From Utricularia gibba (Eukaryota; Streptophyta; Magnoliopsida; Lamiales; Lentibulariaceae): 22,471 nucleotides of DNA. The notes under the pieces were generated by a model that was given only the letters and a program-made list of their open reading frames with translations, was not told the origin of the DNA and did not search any database. Both the position numbers and the translations under genes were made by a program. This document shows positions 12,400-20,473 of this stretch, piece by piece. The stretch lies in assembly GCA_002189035.1 (NCBI GenBank), contig NEEC01000266.1, positions 1-22,471 of the forward strand, given 5' to 3'. The stretch's first letter is position 1. Each line of letters opens with the position of its first letter.

Positions 12400-13520
12400 G
12401 GTCCTACTCGACGAAAATCGTGATGCAGTTATTGAAGTTAGGATTCATGAGCACCCAAAATGGTTTTCTCAACCGCATGCTTTATATTTGAGGAGGCGCT
12501 CTCGTGGGGCAACGGTATCGAGCAGGAGGTCGAGTCGAGCTCGGGCCCATAGTCATTTGTAGCTCGGCAAAAAACTTGATGCATTTATTAACGTTGGTTT
12601 TAATAGGCTGCCTCAATGGTTTTCTCAAGGAAAAGCTTGTCGTTTTTGGGCGGGTGATGTCGTTGTGAACTTCGTTCTGACCCAAGGTTCGGTCTGTCTC
12701 CTTTGCCACATCTGGTCCTACTCGACGAAAATCGTGATGCAGTTATTGAAGTTAGGATTTCATGAGCACCCAAAATGCTTTTTCAATCGCATGCTTTAGT
12801 TGAGGAGGCGCTCTAGTGGGGCACGGTATCGGGCAAAAGGTCGAGTCGGGCTCGCTCCCAGAGTCATTTGTAGCCCGACAAAAATTGATGCATTTATTAA
12901 CGTTCGGCGCTATTAGGCTGCCTACATAGTTTCTCAAGGAAAAGCTTGTCGTTTCTGGCGGTGATGTCGTTGGAACTTCGTTCGGACCCAAGGTTCTGAC
13001 TGACTCCTTTGCCACATCGGGTCCTACTCGACGAAAATCGTGATGCAGTTATTGAAGTTAGGATGTCATGAGCACCCAAAATGGTTTTCTCAACCGCATG
13101 CTTTATATTTGATAAGGCGCTCTCGTGGGGCAACGGTATCGAGTAGGAGGTCGAGTCGAGCTCGGGCCCATAGTCATTTGTAGCTCGGCAAAAAACTTGA
13201 TGCATTAATTAACGTTGGGTTTTAATAGAACGCCTACATTGTTTTCTCAAGGAAAAGCTTGTCGTTTCTGGCGGGTGATGTCGTTGGAACTTCGTTCGGA
13301 CCCAAGGTTCTGTCTGACTCCTTTGCCACATCGGGTCCTACTCGACGAAAATCGTGATGCAGTTATTGAAGTTAGGATTTCATGAGCACCCAAAATGGTT
13401 TTCTCAACCGCATGCTTTATATTTGATAAGGTGCTCTCGTGGGGCAACGGTATCGAGTAGGAGGTCGAGTCGAGCTCGGGCCCATAGTCATTTGTAGCTC
13501 GGCAAAAAACTTGATGCATT

Positions 13521-13540
13521 TATTAACGTTGGTTTTAATA
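13521..13540. repeat. Short inverted repeat TATTAA-N8-TTAATA in beta half (example copy)
   Basis: TATTAACGTTGGTTTTAATA has 6-bp arms around an 8-base spacer. It is present in B and A class monomers and lost in class C, where GTTCGG and a shortened T/A stretch replace the right arm. It may be a coincidence of an AT-rich segment. Confidence 0.45.
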
Positions 13541-15207
13541 GGCTGCCTCAATGGTTTTCTCAAGGAAAAGCTTGTCGTTTTTGGGCGGGTGATGTCGTTG
13601 TGAACTTCGTTCTGACCCAAGGTTCGGTCTGTCTCCTTTGCCAAATCTGGTCCTACTCGACGAAAATCGTGATGCAGTTATTGAAGTTAGGATTTCATGA
13701 GCACCCAAAATGCTTTTTTCAATCGCATGCTTTGTAGTTGAGGAGGCGCTCTAGTGGGGCACGGTATCGGGCAAAAGGTCGAGTCGGGCTCGCTCCCAGA
13801 GTCATTTGTAGCCTGTCAAAAAAAGTGATGCATTTATTAACGTTGGGTTTTAATAGGCTACCTACATGGTTTCTCAAGGAAAAGCTTGTCGTTTCTGGCG
13901 GGTGATGTCGTTGGGAACTTCGTTCGGACCCAAGGTTCTGTCTGACTCCTTTGCCACATCGGGTCCTACTCGACGAAAATCGTGATGCAGTTATTGAAGT
14001 TAGGATTTCATGAGCACCCAAAATGGTTTTCTCAACCGCATGCTTTATATTTGATAAGGCTCTCGTGGGGCAACGGTATCGAGTAGGAGGTCGAGTCGAG
14101 CTCGGGCCCATAGTCATTTGTAGCTCGGCAAAAAACTTGATGCATTTATTAACGTTGGTTTTAATAGGCTGCCTCAATGGTTTTCTCAAGGAAAAGCTTG
14201 TCGTTTTTGGGCGGTGATGTCGTTGTGAACTTCGTTCTGACCCAAGGTTCGGTCTGTCTCCTTTGCCAAATCTGGTCCTACTCGACGAAAATCGTGATGC
14301 AGTTATTGAAGTTAGGATTTCATGAGCACCCAAAATGCTTTTTTCAATCGCATGCTTTGTAGTTGAGGAGGCGCTCTAGTGGGGCACGGTATCGGCAAAA
14401 GGTCGAGTCGGCTCGCTCCCAGAGTCATTTGTAGCCGTCAAAAAATGATGCATTTATTAACGTTGGTTTTAATAGGCTGCCTACATGGTTTCTCAAGGAA
14501 AAGCTTGTCGTTTCTGGGCGGGTGATGTCTTTTGGAACTTCGTTCTGACCAAGGTTCGGTCTGACTCCTTTGCCACATCGGGTCCTACTCGACGAAAATC
14601 GTGATGCAGTTATTGAAGTTAGGATGTCATGAGCACCCAAAATGGTTTTCTCAACCGCATGCTTTATATTTGAGGAGGCGCTCTCGTGGGGCAACGGTAT
14701 CGAGTAGGAGGTCGAGTCGAGCTCGGGCCCATAGTCATTTGTAGCTCGGCAAAAAACTTGATGCATTAATTAACGTTGGGTTTTAATAGAACGCCTACAT
14801 TGTTTTCTCAAGGAAAAGCTTGTCGTTTTTGGGCGGGTGATTTCGTTGTGAACTTCGTTCTGACCCAAGTTCGGTCTGACTCCTTTGCCACATCGGGTCC
14901 TACTCGACGAAAATCGTGATGCAGTTATTAAGTTAGGATGTCATGAGCACCCAAAATGGTTTTCTCAACCGCATGCTTTATATTTGATAAGGTGCTCTCG
15001 TGGGGCAACGGTATCGAGTAGGAGGTCGAGTCGAGCTCGGGCCCATAGTCATTTGTAGCTCGGAAAAAATTGATGCATTTATTAACGTTTGGTTTTAATA
15101 GGCTGCCTCAATGGTTTTCTCAAGGAAAAGCTTGTCGTTTTTGGGCGGGTGATGTCGTTGTGAACTTCGTTCTGACCAAGGTTCGGTCTGACTCCTTTGC
15201 CACATCG

Positions 15208-15504
15208 GGTCCTACTCGACGAAAATCGTGATGCAGTTATTGAAGTTAGGATATCATGAGCACCCAAAATGGTTTTCTCAACCGCATGCTTTATATTTGA
15301 TAAGGCACTCTCGTGGGGCAACGGTATCGAGCAGGAGGTCGAGTCGAGCTCGGGCCCAGAGTCATTTTAGCCCGACAAAAAATTGATGCATTTATTAACG
15401 TTCGGCGCTATTAGCTGCCTACATAGTTTCTCAAGGAAAAGCTTGTTTTGAAGTTAGGAACTTCGTTCGGACCCAAGGTTCTGTCTGACTCCTTTGCCAC
15501 ATCG
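15208..15504 (+). repeat. Monomer 50: class C copy with deletion after the HindIII site
   Basis: This 297-bp copy lacks most of the stretch that normally lies between AAGCTTG and GGAACTTCG. In its place is TTTTGAAGTTAGGAACTTCG, whose TTGAAGTTAGGA part equals a segment from the start of every monomer. It is the positional partner of monomer 63 in the 13-mer HOR. Confidence 0.8.
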
Positions 15505-17384
15505 GGTCCTACTCGACGAAAATCGTGATGCAGTTATTGAAGTTAGGATGTCATGAGCACCCAAAATGGTTTTCTCAACCGCATGCTTTATATTTGAGGA
15601 GGCGCTCTCGTGGGGCAACGGTATCGAGCAGGAGGTCGAGTCGAGCTCGGGCCCCGAGTCATTTGTAGCCCGCAAAAAATTGATGCATTTATTAACGTTC
15701 GGCTTTATTAGGCTGCCTACATAGTTTCTCAAGGAAAAGCTTGTCGTTTCTGGGCGGGTGATGTCGTTGGGAACTTCGTTCGGACCCAAGGTTCGTCTGA
15801 CTCCTTTGCCACATCGGGTCCTACTCGACGAAAATCGTGATGCAGTTATTGAAGTTAGGATGTCATGAGCACCCAAAATGCTTTTCTCAACCGCATGCTT
15901 TATATTTGATAGGCGCTCTCGTGGGCAACGGTATCGAGCAGGAGGTCGAGTCGAGCTCGGGCCCAGAGTCATTTGTAGCCCGACAAAAATATTGATGCAT
16001 TTATTAACGTTCGGCTTAGGCTGCCTACATGTTTCTCAAGGAAAAGCTTGTCGTTTCTGGCGGGTGATGTCGTTGGGAACTTCGTTCGGACCCAAGGTTC
16101 TGTCTGACTCCTTTGCCACATCGGGTCCTACTCGACGAAAATCGTGATGCAGTTATTGAAGTTAGGATGTCATGAGCACCCAAAATGGTTTTCTCAACCG
16201 CATGCTTTATATTTGAGGAGGCGCTCTCGTGGGCAACGGTATCGAGCAGGAGGTCGAGTCGAGCTCGGGCCCAGAGTCATTTGTAGCCCGACAAAAATAT
16301 TGATGCATTTATTAACGTTCGGCGCTATTAGGCTGCCTACATAGTTTCTCAAGGAAAAGCTTGTCGTTTCTGGCGGTGATGTCGTTGGGAACTTCGTTCG
16401 GACCCAAGGTTCTGTCTGACTCCTTTGCCACATCGGGTCCTACTCGACGAAAATCGTGATGCAGTTATTGAAGTTAGGATGTCATGAGCACCCAAAATGG
16501 TTTTCTCAACCGCATGCTTTATATTTGAGGAGGCGCTCTCGTGGGGCAACGGTATCGAGCAGGAGGTCGAGTCGAGCTCGGGCCCATAGTCATTTGTAGC
16601 TCGGCAAAAAACTTGATGCATTTATTAACGGTTGGTTTTAATAGGCTGCCTCAATGGTTTTCTCAAGGAAAAGCTTGTCGTTTTTGGGGGGTGATGTCGT
16701 TGTGAACTTCGTTCTGACCCAAGGTTCGGTCTGTCTCCTTTGCCAAATCTGGTCCTACTCGACGAAAATCGTGATGCAGTTATTGAAGTTAGGATTTCAT
16801 GAGCACCCAAAATGCTTTTGTCAATCGCATGCTTTGTATTGAGGAGGCGCTCTAGTGGGGCACGGTATCGGCAAAAGGTCGAGTCGGGCTCGCTCCCAGA
16901 GTCATTTGTAGCCCGACAAAAAATTGATGCATTTATTAACGTTCGGCGCTATTAGGCTGCCTACATAGTTTCTCAAGGAAAAGCTTATCGTTTCTGGCCG
17001 GTGATGTCGTTGGGAACTTCGTTCGGACCCAAGGTTCTGACTGACTCCTTTGCCACATCGGGTCCTACTCGACGAAAATCGTGATGCAGTTATTGAAGTT
17101 AGGATGTCATGAGCACCCAAAATGGTTTTCTCAACCGCATGCTTTATATTTGATAAGGTGCTCTCGTGGGGCAACGGTATCGAGTAGGAGGTCGAGTCGA
17201 GCTCGGGCCCATAGTCATTTGTAGCTCGGCAAAAAACTTGATGCATTAATTAACGTTGGGTTTTAATAGAACGCTACATTGTTTTCTCAAGGAAAAGCTT
17301 GTCGTTTCTGGCGGGTGATGTCGTTGGGAACTTCGTTCGGACCAAGGTTCTGTCTGACTCCTTTGCCACATCGGGTCCTACTCG

Positions 17385-17395
17385 ACGAAAATCGT
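17385..17395. other. Invariant core dyad ACGAAAATCGT (example copy)
   Basis: ACGA-AAA-TCGT is a small perfect dyad inside the ~40-bp core CTACTCGACG...GTTAGGA that begins each monomer. By eye it is intact in nearly all 72 copies; exceptions I saw are monomer 28 (a base lost) and, just outside the dyad, monomer 72 (CTCAACG). No function can be assigned from sequence alone. Confidence 0.6.
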
Positions 17396-17552
17396 GATGC
17401 AGTTATTGAAGTTAGGATTTCATGAGCACCCAAAATGGTTTTCTCAACCGCATGCTTTATATTTGATAAGGTGCTCTCGTGGGGCAACGGTATCGAGTAG
17501 GAGGTCGAGTCGAGCTCGGGCCCATAGTCATTTGTAGCTCGGCAAAAAACTT
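17396..17552 (+). repeat. Half-monomer alpha (157 bp) of monomer 57
   Basis: This is the first of two homologous halves, from one GATGCA anchor to the next. Landmarks in order are GATGCAGTTATTGAAGTT, AATGGTTTTCTCAA at 17434, TGCTCTCGTGGGGCAAC, GGTCGAGTCGAGCTC, and an A-run preceded by GCTCGGC. Each has a counterpart at the matching place in the next half. Gap-tolerant alignment by eye matches well over half of the positions. Confidence 0.75.
17511..17523. other. Overlapping palindromes CGAGCTCG and GGGCCC (example copy)
   Basis: CGAGCTCGGGCCC joins an 8-bp palindrome containing a SacI site to an ApaI palindrome. Most B, C and E monomers keep the first, and many keep the second; class A monomers lose both because of the GTCGGGCTCG change. 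The stretch is CpG-rich (GTCGAGTCGAGCTCG), which would make it a target for cytosine methylation in a eukaryotic genome. Confidence 0.5.
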
Positions 17553-17711
17553 GATGCATTTATTAACGGTTGGTTTTAATAGGCTGCCTCAATGGTTTTC
17601 TCAAGGAAAAGCTTGTCGTTTTTGGGCGGGTGATGTCGTTGTGAACTTCGTTCTGACCCAAGGTTCGGTCTGTCTCCTTTGCCAAATCTGGTCCTACTCG
17701 ACGAAAATCGT
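17553..17711 (+). repeat. Half-monomer beta (159 bp) of monomer 57
   Basis: This is the second homologous half. It begins GATGCATTTATTAACGGTT, has the exact block AATGGTTTTCTCAA at 17591 (157 bp after the alpha copy), TGATGTCGTTGTGAACT opposite alpha's TGCTCTCGTGGGGCAAC, GGTTCGGTCTGTCTC opposite alpha's GGTCGAGTCGAGCTC, and ACTCGACGAAAATCGT opposite alpha's GCTCGGC plus A-run. It ends where the next monomer's GATGCA begins. The near-equal spacing (157 and 159 bp) supports an ancestral dimerisation. Confidence 0.75.
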
Positions 17712-18318
17712 GATGCAGTTATTGAAGTTAGGATTTCATGAGCACCCAAAATGCTTTTTTCAATCGCATGCTTTGTATTGAGGAGGCGCTCTCGTGGGGC
17801 ACGGTATCGGGCAAAAGGTCGAGTCGAGCTCGCTCCCAGAGTCATTTTTAGCCTGTCAAAAAAATTGATGCATTTATTAACGTTGGGTTTTAATAGGCTG
17901 CCTACATGGTTTCTCAAGGAAAAGCTTGTCGTTTCTGCGCGGGTGATGTCGTTGGGAACTTCGTTCGGACCCAAGGTTCTGTCTGACTCCTTTGCCACAT
18001 CGGGTCCTACTCGACGAAAATCGTGATGCAGTTATTGAAGTTAGGATTTCATGAGCACCCAAAATGGTTTTCTCAACCGCATGCTTTATATTTGATAAGG
18101 TGCTCTCGTGGGGCAACGGTATCGAGTAGGAGGTCGAGTCGAGCTCGGGCCCATAGTCATTTGTAGCTCGGCAAAAAACTTGATGCATTTATTAACGGTT
18201 GGTTTTAATAGGCTGCCTCAATGGTTTTCTCAAGGAAAAGCTTGTCGTTTTTGGGCGGGTGATGTCGTTGTGAACTTCGTTCTGACCCAAGGTTCGGTCT
18301 GTCTCCTTTGCCAAATCT

Positions 18319-18626
18319 GGTCCTACTCGACGAAAATCGTGATGCAGTTATTGAAGTTAGGATTTCATGAGCACCCAAAATGCTTTTTTCAATCGCATGC
18401 TTTGTAGTTGAGGAGGCGCTCTAGTGGGGCACGGTATCGGGCAAAAGGTCGAGTCGGGCTCGCTCCCAGAGTCATTTTTAGCCCAAAAAAATGATGCATT
18501 TATTAACGTTGGTTTTAATAGGCTGCCTACATGGTTCTCAAGGAAAAGCTTGTCGTTTCTGGGCGGGTGATGTCTTTTGGAACTTCGTTCTGACCATAGG
18601 TTCGGTCTGACTCCTTTGCCACATCG
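18319..18626 (+). repeat. Representative class A monomer (monomer 60)
   Basis: Class A differs from the others in the alpha half. It has GCTTTTTTCAATCGCATGC instead of GGTTTTCTCAACCGCATGC, then TTTGTAGTTGAGGAGGCGC, CTCTAGTGGGGCACGG with one A missing, and GGGCAAAAGGTCGAGTCGGG instead of GAGTAGGAGG. The beta half usually has AGCCTGTC before the A-run, ACATGG, and TCTTTTGGAAC with CCATAGG. The preceding monomer usually ends AAATCTGG. Class A alpha halves occur in monomers 1, 3, 5, 13, 15, 24, 27, 35, 37, 39, 42, 45, 47, 55, 58 and 60. Confidence 0.85.
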
Positions 18627-18940
18627 GGTCCTACTCGACGAAAATCGTGATGCAGTTATTGAAGTTAGGATGTCATGAGCACCCAAAATGGTTTTCTCAA
18701 CCGCATGCTTTATATTTGAGGAGGCGCTCTCGTGGGGCAACGGTATCGAGTAGGAGGTCGAGTCGAGCTCGGGCCCATAGTCATTTGTAGCTCGGCAAAA
18801 AACTTGATGCATTAATTAACGTTGGGTTTTAATAGCGCCTACATTGTTTTCTCAAGGAAAAGCTTGTCGTTTTTGGGCGGGTGATGTCGTTGTGAACTTC
18901 GTTCTGACCCAAGGTTCGGTCTGACTCCTTTGCCACATCG
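18627..18940 (+). repeat. Representative class E monomer (monomer 61)
   Basis: Class E combines a CCATAGTC and CTTGATGCA segment like class B with a distinct junction. TTAATAGG is altered to TTAATAGCGCC or TTAATAGAACGCC, and the following block is ACATTG instead of CTCAATGG. In the right half class E also carries ATTAATTAAC in place of ATTTATTAAC. Members with ATTAATTAAC are monomers 43, 48, 56, 61 and 69. Confidence 0.75.
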
Positions 18941-19252
18941 GGTCCTACTCGACGAAAATCGTGATGCAGTTATTGAAGTTAGGATGTCATGAGCACCCAA
19001 AATGGTTTTCTCAACCGCATGCTTTATATTTGATAAGGTGCTCTCGTGGGGCAACGGTATCGAGTAGGAGGTCGAGTCGAGCTCGGGCCCATAGTCATTT
19101 GTAGCTCGGAAAAAATTGATGCATTTATTAACGTTTGGTTTTAATAGGCTGCCTCAATGGTTTCTCAAGGAAAAGCTTGTCGTTTTTGGGCGGGTGATGT
19201 CGTTGTGAACTTCGTTCTGACCAAGGTTCGGTCTGACTCCTTTGCCACATCG

Positions 19253-19544
19253 GGTCCTACTCGACGAAAATCGTGATGCAGTTATTGAAGTTAGGATTCA
19301 TGAGCACCCAAAATGGTTTTCTCAACCGCATGCTTTATATTTGATAAGGCACTCTCGTGGGGCAACGGTATCGAGCAGGAGGTCGAGTCGAGCTCGGCCC
19401 AGAGTCATTTTTAGCCCGACAAAAATTGATGCATTTATTAACGTTCGGCTATTAGGCTGCCTACATGTTTCTCAAGGAAAAGCTTGTTTTTGGTTTGGAA
19501 CTTCGTTCGGACCCAAGGTTCTGTCTGACTCCTTTGCCACATTG
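19253..19544 (+). repeat. Monomer 63: class C copy with deletion at the same place
   Basis: At 292 bp this is the shortest monomer in the window. It is shortened at the same place as monomer 50, but its junction reads GCTTGTTTTTGGTTTGGAAC, which fits loss of a segment around GCGGGTGATGTC and has no inserted TTGAAGTTAGGA. The conserved core also carries ACATTGGG in place of ACATCGGG at its 3' boundary. Confidence 0.8.
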
Positions 19545-20160
19545 GGTCCTACTCGACGAAAATCGTGATGCAGTTATTGAAGTTAGGATGTCATGAGCAC
19601 CCAAAATGGTTTTCTCAACCGCATGCTTTATATTTGAGGAGGCGCTCTCGTGGGGCAACGTATCGAGCAGGAGGTCGAGTCGAGCTCGGGCCCGAGTCAT
19701 TTGTAGCCGACAAAAAATTGATGCATTTATTAACGTTGGTTTATTAGGCTGCCTACATAGTTTCTCAAGGAAAAGCTTGTCGTTTCTGGGCGGGTGATGT
19801 CGTTGGGAACTTCGTTCGGACCCAAGGTTCTGTCTGACTCCTTTGCCACATCGGGTCCTACTCGACGAAAATCGTGATGCAGTTATTGAAGTTAGGATGT
19901 CATGAGCACCCAAAATGGTTTTCTCAACCGCATGCTTTATATTTGATAGGCGCTCTCGTGGGCAACGGTATCGAGCAGGAGGTCGAGTCGAGCTCGGGCC
20001 CAGAGTCATTTGTAGCCGACAAAAAATTGATGCATTTATTAACGTTCGGTATTAGGCTGCCTACATAGTTTCTCAAGGAAAAGCTTGTCGTTTCTGGCGG
20101 GTGATGTCGTTGGGAACTTCGTTCGGACCCAAGGTTCTGTCTGACTCCTTTGCCACATCG

Positions 20161-20473
20161 GGTCCTACTCGACGAAAATCGTGATGCAGTTATTGAAGTT
20201 AGGATGTCATGAGCACCCAAAATGGTTTTCTCAACCGCATGCTTTATATTTGAGGAGGCGCTCTCGTGGGGCAACGGTATCGAGCAGGAGGTCGAGTCGA
20301 GCTCGGGCCCAGAGTCATTTGTAGCCCGACAAAAAATTGATGCATTTATTAACGTTCGGCTTATTAGGCTGCCTACATAGTTTTCTCAAGGAAAAGCTTG
20401 TCGTTTCTGGGCGGGTGATGTCGTTGGGAACTTCGTTCGGACCCAAGGTTCTTCTGACTCCTTTGCCACATCG
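20161..20473 (+). repeat. Representative class C monomer (monomer 66)
   Basis: Class C is marked by GAGCAGGAGG, CCCAGAGTC instead of CCCATAGTC, AGCCCGAC or AGCCCGGC before the A-run, GTTCGG followed by a short CTATTAGG or TTATTAGG instead of GTTGGTTTTAATAGG, and ACATAG. In the right half of the array its end reads GTTCGGACCCAAGGTTC. In the 5.8-6.8 kb block it reads GTTCTGACC, which marks an older or locally converted subtype. Confidence 0.8.

Larger units (their letters stand above)
12400..16435 (+). repeat. 13-monomer higher-order repeat, copy 1 (4036 bp)
   Basis: Monomers 41-53 start at 12400, 12714, 13020, 13334, 13649, 13962, 14274, 14581, 14896, 15208, 15505, 15817 and 16124. The class order is B, A/C, E, B, A, B, A, E, B, C-deleted, C, C, C, which is the same as in the next 4038 bp. 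Private markers recur about 4.04 kb downstream: ATTAATTAAC (13204 and 14765), CTCGGAAAAAATTG (near 15061), the deletion after AAGCTTG (near 15440), the CCCGAGTC variant (near 15655) and TTTGATAGGCG (near 15908). Confidence 0.85.
17374..17689 (+). repeat. Representative class B monomer (monomer 57)
   Basis: This is a well-preserved 316-bp class B unit. Class B is recognised by GATAAGG (or GAGGAGG) after the TTTATATTT stretch, then GAGTAGGAGG, a CCATAGTC segment, GCTCGGC, an A-run followed by CTTGATGCA, CTCAATGG before the second TTTTCTCAA, and GTTGTGAAC near the end. When a class A monomer follows, the 3' end reads CTGTCTCC...AAATCTGG instead of CTGACTCC...ACATCGGG. Near-identical units are monomers 2, 4, 14, 36, 44, 46 and 59. 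Confidence 0.85.
16436..20473 (+). repeat. 13-monomer higher-order repeat, copy 2 (4038 bp)
   Basis: Monomers 54-66 start at 16436, 16751, 17061, 17374, 17690, 18003, 18319, 18627, 18941, 19253, 19545, 19854 and 20161. The class string is identical to copy 1. Marker positions are ATTAATTAAC at 17245 and 18811, CTCGGAAAAAATTG near 19107, the shortened post-HindIII segment near 19481, CCCGAGTC near 19693 and TTTGATAGGCG near 19945. Offsets to copy 1 are 4037-4046 bp. The copies are not identical: for example, monomers 50 and 63 differ inside the shared deletion site. Confidence 0.85.

Noticed and set aside
13719-14333. Minus-strand open reading frame of 204 codons, and dozens of similar 60-186 codon frames on both strands
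   Set aside because: All are translations of the same satellite. They remain open over two monomers only where monomer length is near a multiple of three (312 = 3 x 104), shift frame with each indel, and show no recognisable domain, ribosome-binding site or consistent start.
17641-17680. CENP-B box-like sequence around GAACTTCGTTCTGACC / GAACTTCGTTCGGACC
   Set aside because: It shares the CTTCGTT start with the mammalian CENP-B box, but the required downstream A and CGGG positions do not match in any class.
17471-17680. tRNA or tRNA-derived SINE promoter (A-box-like CTCTAGTGGGG, B-box-like GGTTCGGTCTGACTCC)
   Set aside because: The two motifs are imperfect and about 180 bp apart, far from tRNA box spacing, and no cloverleaf can be folded around them.
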